64,000 nt of DNA. It comes from Acidovorax sp. 1608163 (lineage in GTDB: Bacteria; Pseudomonadota; Gammaproteobacteria; Burkholderiales; Burkholderiaceae_C). The notes below the pieces were generated by a model. That model was not told the DNA's origin. It ran no database searches and saw only the letters and a list, made by a program, of their open reading frames with translations. The position numbers were made by a program, and so were the translations under genes. The stretch spans positions 4,970,501 to 5,034,500 of the forward strand of contig NZ_CP033069.1 in assembly GCF_003669015.1 (NCBI RefSeq), written 5' to 3'. Below are positions 58,343 to 64,000 of the stretch, piece by piece (the first letter of the stretch is position 1; the number at the start of each line of letters is the position of its first letter).

Positions 58343-60595
58343 ATGCGGAGCCTTCTGCTGTTTCGTCGCTGGCGCCGCATCTTGCTCACGCTGGTTCCGC
58401 TGGTGTTTGCACTTTTGCACGTGTCCGGCAAGTTGCCCCTGCCGTTGCTCGACCGGCTTGACCAGATTTTTTACGATGCCCGCCTGCGCCTGAGCATGCC
58501 CAGGACGTTGGACGAGCGCATCGTCATTGTGGATATTGACGAGAAAAGTATCGAGCGCATTGGCCGTTGGCCCTGGGGACGGGACAAGCTCGCCATCCTG
58601 ACGCAAGAGTTGTTTGCGCGCCAGCGTGTGGCCGTGCTCGGTTTTGATGTCATTTTTGCTGAGCGCGACAACAGCTCGGGACTTGCCGCGCTGCAAGCCC
58701 TGGAGCGTGGCGCGCTGGCAAAAGCCCCGGGCTTTGCCGAGCAGGTGGCCAGGTTAACGCCTTCGCTTGATCACGATGCTCTGTTCGCGCGCAGCCTGCA
58801 GGGGCAGGCGGCGGTCCTGGGTTACTACTTCACCAGCGATCGAAAGGGGCACACGCAGGGTGCGCTGCCTTCCCCGGTCGTTACTCCTGCCCAATTGCGC
58901 GGACGGCCTTTGGCCGCCACGACTTGGAATGGATTTGGTGCCAACCTGGATGCGTTGGGCCAGGCAGCCCCGGTGGCGGGTTTTTTCAATACTATCAGTG
59001 ACTCGGATGGTGTGATCCGCAGTCTGCCGTTGCTTGCCGAGTACCAGGGGCAGTATTACGAATCTCTGGCCCTGGGGATGTTCCGCTCCATGATGGGCAT
59101 GCCAAGCGTAGAGCCCGGCTTTCCAGCCACGCCATCGCTGGGCACCCATGAGACACTGGAAAGCGTGGTGCTGGTGGAGGGCACACGCCGCATGCCCCTG
59201 CCAGTGGACGACCGCCTCTCGATGTTGATCCCCTTTCGCGGCCCCGGTGGGCCAGATGGCGGTTCATACCAATACATTGCGGCCAGCGATGTGATCGAAG
59301 GCCGTCTTGCAGAAGGCGCTCTGGCCGACAAAATGGTGCTGGTCGGAACCTCGGCCCCAGGGTTGCAGGATGTTCGCGTCACGCCAGTCGGCCTGGTTTA
59401 CCCCGGCGTAGAGGCCCATGCCAACATGTTGTCCGCATTGATGGATGGCAATGCCATAGCGATACCAGACTACGCCCGTGGCTTTGATGTACTCCAGCTG
59501 GTGTGCGCTGGGCTGGTGCTGGCCTTGGGGCTGTCGCTGCTGCCTGCGGGCGCGGGCTTGGTGCTCAGCCTGGCTATGATCGCTGCATTGCTGGGGCTGA
59601 ACCTGTGGCTGTACCGAGTCCATGGCTTGGTCATGCCGTTGGCGGCCGTAGTTGCCATGGCCCTCTGTGCATCGGTGCTGAATATGGCCCACGGTTACTT
59701 TTTTGAAAGCCGTTCCAAGCGAGCCTTGGCTTCCAGGTTTCGCTCCTATGTGCCACCCGAGCTGGTCGATGAGATGCTCAAACACCCTGAGCACTACAGC
59801 ATGCAGGCCGATAACCGTGAACTCACGGTCATGTTCTGTGACATGCGCGGCTTTACGGCCCTGTCTGAATGCATGCCGCCTTTGCAACTGCAGGCTCTCC
59901 TCAATGGTGTGTTCACGCGCCTCACTCAGGTCATCCAAAGCCAGCGCGGCACTATCGATAAGTACATGGGCGATTGCGTCATGGCCTTTTGGGGAGCCCC
60001 TGTGCCCTCGCAAGACCATGCTACCTGCGCAGTGCAGGCAGCAATGGGCATGGCGCAGGCCGTGCAGCAGCTCAACCAAGAGCACCGCACCCAAGGTCTG
60101 CCCGAGGTCGGGGTCGGCATTGGTTTGAACACCGGCACCATGTGTGTGGGCGATATGGGGTCCGACATTCGGCTCAGCTACACCGTCATTGGCGATGCAG
60201 TGAACCTGGGTTCTCGCCTGGAAGGGCTCTCTAAAACCTATGGAGTTGCGGTCATCGCCAGCGAATTTACCCAGGCCCAAGCCCCGGAATTTCTTTGGCA
60301 AGAACTTGACCGGGTACGGGTGAAAGGCAAAGCCCAGGCCGTCGCGATCTATACGCCAGTGGCCGTGCATGCGCTGGCCACCCACGAGCAAATCAGACTG
60401 GTAGAGATTTGGCGGCAATTTCTCACAGACTATCGTGCCCAAGACTGGGCAAAATGCATTGCTGCGCTGCATTTGCTACTGCAGGGTGATCCTCAATCTA
60501 CGCTGTATGCGCTGTATGCAGAGCGCTTGCAAATGCTGGCAACGCAGCCTCACCTGCCGAACTGGGATGGCGCCACCAACTTTGATACCAAATGA
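58343..60595 (+). CDS. CHASE2-domain adenylate cyclase
   Basis: A 750-residue class III cyclase. One N-terminal helix, an extracytoplasmic CHASE2 domain (about 45-345, RIVIVDIDEKSIERIGRWPW), three membrane helices (about 370-450), then the catalytic domain from about 490: metal Asp in LTVMFCDMRGFTALSE, second in IDKYMGDCVMAFWGAP, and LGIGLNTG-like GVGIGLNTGTMCVGDMGSD, with VIGDAVNLGSRLEG. The Asp and Arg/Asn residues are kept, so it is likely active and makes cAMP. ATG 58343 precedes the first helix. It continues the kinase-phosphatase-FHA cluster. Confidence 0.92.
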   Translation: MRSLLLFRRWRRILLTLVPLVFALLHVSGKLPLPLLDRLDQIFYDARLRLSMPRTLDERIVIVDIDEKSIERIGRWPWGRDKLAILTQELFARQRVAVLGFDVIFAERDNSSGLAALQALERGALAKAPGFAEQVARLTPSLDHDALFARSLQGQAAVLGYYFTSDRKGHTQGALPSPVVTPAQLRGRPLAATTWNGFGANLDALGQAAPVAGFFNTISDSDGVIRSLPLLAEYQGQYYESLALGMFRSMMGMPSVEPGFPATPSLGTHETLESVVLVEGTRRMPLPVDDRLSMLIPFRGPGGPDGGSYQYIAASDVIEGRLAEGALADKMVLVGTSAPGLQDVRVTPVGLVYPGVEAHANMLSALMDGNAIAIPDYARGFDVLQLVCAGLVLALGLSLLPAGAGLVLSLAMIAALLGLNLWLYRVHGLVMPLAAVVAMALCASVLNMAHGYFFESRSKRALASRFRSYVPPELVDEMLKHPEHYSMQADNRELTVMFCDMRGFTALSECMPPLQLQALLNGVFTRLTQVIQSQRGTIDKYMGDCVMAFWGAPVPSQDHATCAVQAAMGMAQAVQQLNQEHRTQGLPEVGVGIGLNTGTMCVGDMGSDIRLSYTVIGDAVNLGSRLEGLSKTYGVAVIASEFTQAQAPEFLWQELDRVRVKGKAQAVAIYTPVAVHALATHEQIRLVEIWRQFLTDYRAQDWAKCIAALHLLLQGDPQSTLYALYAERLQMLATQPHLPNWDGATNFDTK

Positions 60596-60689
60596 TCTGC
60601 CGTTCTCGCCCCCATTTTTTGCGACAAGACTACATGCTGGACGGCTGTGCTGATGCTCCTGTTTGCCGCTTTGTTACAGGCATGTTCCA

Positions 60690-61484
60690 GTGAAAGTCCG
60701 CGTCCTCGGCTGCTCAGGCGCCATCGCTCGTGATTGCCGAACCACCTCTTTTCTGGTTAATCAGAACATCCTGATCGACGCAGGCACAGGGGTAGGTGAT
60801 TTGACCCTGGACGAAATGTGCCAGATCGACCATGTCTTCCTGACGCACTCCCATCTGGACCATGTGGCGGCCCTGCCTCTTATGCTGGATGCGGTGTCTT
60901 CTCTGCGCAGTCAGCCCGTTCAGGTGCATGCCTTGGCGGCCACCATTGCTGCGCTGCAGGCCAATATCTTTAACAACGTCATCTGGCCAGATTTCAGCCG
61001 CATTCCGTCAGCCCAGACCCCATTCTTGCAATACCGCCCTCTTGCTGAAGGCGATGTGATCAACGTGGATGGAACATTGGTGAGTGTGCTGCCCGCCGTA
61101 CACACCGTGCCCTCCGTGGGTTACGCCGTGCAGGGCGCAAAAGGCTGGTGGGCTTTCAGTGGGGACACAGAGCGCAACCCACGCCTGTGGCATGAGCTTG
61201 AACAACTTCCCGAGCTAATGCCCCCGTTGCCCGTGGGCATGCTGGTCATTGAAACAGCCTTCAGCAATCGCGAGAGCGAACTGGCCCGCCGCAGCCTGCA
61301 TTTGTCGCCCACCTCGTTAGCGGCGGAACTGGCAGATGGAGCGGCAGGGGCCAGCTACCCCATCTACATCACCCATACCAAACCTTCGGAAACCGACTTG
61401 ATTCTTCAAGAGATCAACCAGATGGGTCTCTCCGCACAAGCAGACATCCATTGGCTGCAGGCTGGACATGTTTTTGATGTGTAA
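60690..61484 (+). CDS. Metallo-beta-lactamase-fold hydrolase, class II cAMP phosphodiesterase-like
   Basis: A 264-residue MBL-fold protein. Strands KVRVLGCSGAIARDCRTTSF and NQNILIDAGTGVGDLTLDEM lead into the metal motif FLTHSHLDHVAALPLM (HxHxDH). Further ligands lie in AVHTVPSVGYAV, AFSGDTERNP and YITHTKPSE. The organisation matches class II 3',5'-cyclic nucleotide phosphodiesterases, and it follows a cyclase gene, so it may degrade the cAMP made next door. The likely start is GTG 60690 with ACAGG about 9 bp upstream; an upstream TTG is possible. Confidence 0.82.
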   Translation: MKVRVLGCSGAIARDCRTTSFLVNQNILIDAGTGVGDLTLDEMCQIDHVFLTHSHLDHVAALPLMLDAVSSLRSQPVQVHALAATIAALQANIFNNVIWPDFSRIPSAQTPFLQYRPLAEGDVINVDGTLVSVLPAVHTVPSVGYAVQGAKGWWAFSGDTERNPRLWHELEQLPELMPPLPVGMLVIETAFSNRESELARRSLHLSPTSLAAELADGAAGASYPIYITHTKPSETDLILQEINQMGLSAQADIHWLQAGHVFDV

Positions 61485-61622
61485 CGAGGTATGTGTTTGG
61501 TGACATTCGTGGCAGAACAAAAATGTCAATGTGACGCATGCAAGGCATCAACAAGCGAGTGTTTGACGGGCAACTGATCAGATTTTTGACCTAGTCAGTG
61601 GAATTCATGGAGTCACGCAAGC

Positions 61623-61638
61623 TGGCACGCTATCTGCT
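61623..61638 (+). promoter_or_regulatory. Sigma54 (-24/-12) promoter upstream of pilin gene
   Basis: TGGCACGCTATCTGCT keeps GG (61624-61625) and GC (61636-61637) exactly 10 bp apart and differs from the TGGCAC-N5-TTGCW consensus by one base. It lies 65 bp before the first pilin. RpoN/PilR control of pilA is well known in related bacteria. Confidence 0.8.
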
Positions 61639-61702
61639 TTTGTAGAAGCAGCCTGAAGAACTTCGACAGGTTTCACTTGCAATTTACCCCGAGGAGAGAT
61701 TT

Positions 61703-62227
61703 ATGAAGCGTTCCCTGCAAAAAGGTTTTACCCTGATCGAACTGATGATCGTTGTGGCGATTATTGGTATTTTGGCCGCTGTGGCTCTGCCGGCTTACCA
61801 AGACTATGTGGTCCGCTCTAAGGTTACTGAGGGCTTGGTTTTGGCGTCTGCAGCCAAGACTGCTGTGGCTGAAACCTTCGCTACTCGCAACTCGGGTGCC
61901 GTAGCTGCTTATGCGGGTACTGGTGCGGCTGCTGCTGGTTCTTATGGCTATGAGTACACGGCAGGCGAAAAAGTCGCATCCATTGCGATTGCTGGTATTG
62001 CTGACGTGACGGCACCGGCCGCCGGTGCAGGTGTAATTACAATTACCTACGCAGGTCAATTGAATACTGCGCTCACAGCGCCTATCATTCTCACCCCCGG
62101 TAGCGGTGTGGTTAGTGCAACTACGGGTCTGCCTGCCTCGGCATTGAGCGTTGGCGCACCGGTGGTTTGGGGTTGCACGTCGGTCGCTGCTGCGTTTAAA
62201 TACGTGCCTGCCAACTGCCGCTTCTAA
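61703..62227 (+). CDS. Type IV pilin (PilA-like)
   Basis: Major-pilin-like protein of 174 residues. Short leader MKRSLQKG is cut before [20 protein letters not shown], with the conserved Glu at mature position 5, followed by the helix [14 protein letters not shown]. The C-terminal part has a predicted disulfide loop (WGCTSV and PANCRF). A sigma54 promoter precedes it and a terminator follows. Confidence 0.95.
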   Translation: MKRSLQKGFTLIELMIVVAIIGILAAVALPAYQDYVVRSKVTEGLVLASAAKTAVAETFATRNSGAVAAYAGTGAAAAGSYGYEYTAGEKVASIAIAGIADVTAPAAGAGVITITYAGQLNTALTAPIILTPGSGVVSATTGLPASALSVGAPVVWGCTSVAAAFKYVPANCRF

Positions 62228-62310
62228 TAATTGCGCCTAAAGACCAGCCTCTATCATATTCGGCCACGAAAAATCAAGCTTCGTTGCGAATTGTTCTGGC
62301 CAATCTTGAA

Positions 62311-62341
62311 AAAGGGCGACCGCAATGGTCGCCCTTTTTTT
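62311..62341 (+). terminator. Rho-independent terminator after first pilin
   Basis: AAAGGGCGACC and GGTCGCCCTTT form a perfect 11-bp stem with a 5-nt loop and a T run. The remaining bases to the second pilin hold no gene. Confidence 0.9.
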
Positions 62342-62497
62342 ATTAGAACATTTGCAACTGATGTGTGGTGATGCCGTTGTATGGTCTTATTGTTTAGAAA
62401 AATCAGGTTCGATGCGTTTCCTGTTTAGTGCGCTGCTTGTTTGCCAATTTCTATGGGCAAGTCATCGTTGCATTTGTAATTGAATATCGGGTTCACC

Positions 62498-63028
62498 ATG
62501 AAAAAATTAGTTCAAACGGGTTTCACGCTGATTGAGCTCATGATCGTGGTCGCCATCATCGGTATCTTGGCGGCGGTTGCGTTACCTGCGTATCAAGACT
62601 ACGTCGTACGCGCGCGTGTGAGCGAGGGGGTGAGTTTGGCCTCTACTGCTAAATTGGCTGTAATGGATGCCTTTTTTAGCACGTCGTCGGGCCCCATTCT
62701 GGGCTACGCTGGAACGGGAGCCCCTGTAGCTGGATCCTATGCATACGAATACTCTGCAGGCTCCCAGGTTGCTTCGATTGCGATCGGCGGTATCGCAGAT
62801 GTGACGGCTCCTGTTGCCCAAGAGGCGCGCATCGTCATTACCTATGCCGGTCAATTGGCAACTGCACTTGCCGGCCCTCTGGTTCTCACGCCTGGAAGTG
62901 GAACAGTCATTAACTCTGCTAACCCGTCTGCTCCCCTATTAGTTGGTGCACCGGTCGTATGGGGTTGCGGTATCAACGCGGTGAGCGCTTACCGTTACGT
63001 TCCGGCCAATTGTCGATATACGCCGTAG
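62498..63028 (+). CDS. Type IV pilin, second paralogue
   Basis: A 176-residue pilin, a close paralogue of the first. Leader MKKLVQTG, then [20 protein letters not shown] and [10 protein letters not shown]. Shared blocks with the first copy are [35 protein letters not shown] and YVPANCR. The middle (about 65-75 and 140-150) has diverged. ATG 62498 gives a normal-length leader. It has its own promoter region, as a terminator separates it from the first gene. Confidence 0.94.
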   Translation: MKKLVQTGFTLIELMIVVAIIGILAAVALPAYQDYVVRARVSEGVSLASTAKLAVMDAFFSTSSGPILGYAGTGAPVAGSYAYEYSAGSQVASIAIGGIADVTAPVAQEARIVITYAGQLATALAGPLVLTPGSGTVINSANPSAPLLVGAPVVWGCGINAVSAYRYVPANCRYTP

Positions 63029-63095
63029 TCAAGTTGAGGAAGCGGTGCATCGCTATTCTCAACAGCAGAAAAATTACTAACGCTTAGCATTCACA

Positions 63096-63869
63096 ATGGT
63101 ATTAAATCCCCGACTGTTTTCCGCGCTGCGGGCTGGCAGCGCACATTTTTTGTTGACATTGCTGGTCGCAGCAGTGATGGCGGGGTTGGTTTTTGGTCTA
63201 TGGTACCCATGGCCCTTGTACAAATTGGTGGCGGGGCGCGAGCTGTTTTGGTTGGTGGTGGGTGTGGACGTGGTCTGTGGCCCGCTACTTACTATGGTGT
63301 TGTGGAATCCTTCAAAACTACGGCGAGAACTCATCCAGGATTTGAGCATGGTGGTCGCGGTGCAGCTTGCTGCCTTGGCGTATGGCATGCATGCAGTTGC
63401 GGTTGCAAGGCCGGTGCATTTAGTCTTTGAAGCTGACCGGCTGCGAGTGGTAACCGCATCTGAAATCGACTCAGCGGATCTTCCCAAAGCGCCCGATGGG
63501 TTGCGGCAGCTTCCCTGGACAGGCCCCACGCTGGTTAGCCTGCGCGATCCGCGTGATTCTGAAGAATTTTTAAAAAGTGTGGAATTGTCTGTAGCGGGGC
63601 AAGAGCCCTCGCTGCGTCCCGCTTGGTGGCAAAGCTACGAACTGAGTCTGCCGCAATTGTTGCAACGGGCGCGGCCGCTTGCTGCACTCATGAATGCGAG
63701 GCCGGATCAGAAGGATGTGCTCGAAGACGTGATTAGAAAAGCAGAGTTGCGCGAGGCAGACTTGCTTTGGCTTCCTCTGACCAGTGGCCGTACCATGGAG
63801 TGGGTAGTTTTGATCGATAAGCAAACGGGGCTGCCAAAGGGCTATGCACCTATCGATGGTTTTTTTTGA
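63096..63869 (+). CDS. TfpX/TfpZ family type IV pilin accessory protein
   Basis: Inner-membrane chaperone-like protein of 257 residues encoded beside pilins. N-terminal helices (HFLLTLLVAAVMAGLVFGLW, WLVVGVDVVCGPLLTMVLWN, VAVQLAALAYGMHAVAVARP) precede a periplasmic domain. WYPWPLYKLVAGRELFWLV and HLVFEADRLRVVTASEID are family signatures. Such proteins help assemble a specific pilin, here probably the second paralogue 67 bp upstream. Confidence 0.9.
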   Translation: MVLNPRLFSALRAGSAHFLLTLLVAAVMAGLVFGLWYPWPLYKLVAGRELFWLVVGVDVVCGPLLTMVLWNPSKLRRELIQDLSMVVAVQLAALAYGMHAVAVARPVHLVFEADRLRVVTASEIDSADLPKAPDGLRQLPWTGPTLVSLRDPRDSEEFLKSVELSVAGQEPSLRPAWWQSYELSLPQLLQRARPLAALMNARPDQKDVLEDVIRKAELREADLLWLPLTSGRTMEWVVLIDKQTGLPKGYAPIDGFF

Positions 63870-64000
63870 TATCTAGTGGAAAAGCTGGGGACAGATACCA
63901 ATTTAAATGGAAAAAGTCTCGGTTCTGGATGCGACTATGGGTTCCAAGTTCATCCATAGCACCCATTGCGGTTACAGAATGATCAAATGCCCCGCTCTCG
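63870..64000 (+). mobile_element. Probable 5' end of a REP-associated transposase-like element (truncated by window)
   Basis: The sequence AGCTGGGGACAGATACCAAT followed by TTAAATGG is the kind of short leader found upstream of REP-associated tyrosine transposase (Y1/RAYT) genes in proteobacteria. At 63987 an ATG opens MPRS, the usual N-terminus of such proteins. Only four codons are in the window, so the assignment is weak. Confidence 0.3.

Overview
The window looks like chromosome of a high-GC betaproteobacterium of the family Comamonadaceae, most like Acidovorax or a close relative. The reasons are the order dnaA / rpmH-rnpA-yidD-yidC-mnmE, a Bug-type (TctC) binding protein, a DUF4148 protein, TfpX/TfpZ next to pilins, and dispersed palindromic repeats that I associate with this family. 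The left edge lies beside the replication origin. I recognised no tRNA, rRNA, CRISPR array, prophage or complete insertion sequence.

Layout. 0.1-6.2 kb: dnaA, a probable origin/DnaA-box region, then the L34 / RNase P protein / YidD / YidC / MnmE cluster. 6.3-8.3 kb: a cyclic-nucleotide-binding-domain protein, an unknown protein and an orphan flagellar-rod-like protein. 8.4-13.0 kb: a LysR regulator divergent from a beta-alanine (omega-amino acid) catabolic operon (aminotransferase, DJ-1/PfpI protein, mmsA). 13.3-20.9 kb: a peptide-type ABC importer with an amidase, facing a ureidoglycolate lyase gene. 21-25 kb: malic enzyme and a secreted RNase/barstar pair. 25-32 kb: lptD-surA-rsmA, amgK and rsmE. 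32-42 kb: a diguanylate cyclase, an (GGTGCT)18 array, a membrane hydrolase, a frameshifted TctE-like kinase with its regulator, a phytase-like lipoprotein, an N-formylglutamate amidohydrolase, and a TctC/LysR pair. 42-45 kb: a CRP-family regulator divergent from a membrane-ferredoxin-adenylate cyclase fusion.

44.9-47.4 kb is an AT-rich minus-strand island unlike its surroundings. It holds a 258-aa unknown protein, a free-standing protein matching the C-terminal membrane-binding domain (domain 4) of cholesterol-dependent cytolysins, a small helical protein, a tandem LuxR-type HTH regulator interrupted at an A8 tract, and a small exported cysteine-containing protein. I consider it the best candidate for an undescribed system, possibly a multi-component membrane-active or effector module.

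47.7-54 kb: a DUF4148 protein, a frameshifted MarR regulator, recA (with a LexA-like box)-recX, argC and sucCD. 54.2-61.5 kb: a compact signalling cluster of CHASE2-Ser/Thr kinase, PP2C phosphatase, double-FHA protein, CHASE2-adenylate cyclase and metallo-beta-lactamase-fold phosphodiesterase-like protein. It is followed by a sigma54-type promoter, two paralogous type IV pilins and TfpX/TfpZ. With the upstream CRP protein and redox cyclase, the window holds two cyclases, two cNMP-binding-domain proteins and one possible cAMP hydrolase.

Several otherwise intact genes (the TctE-like kinase, the MarR regulator, the LuxR-type regulator, perhaps barstar) are broken by one-base changes in short homopolymers. 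Assembly error should be excluded before they are called pseudogenes.
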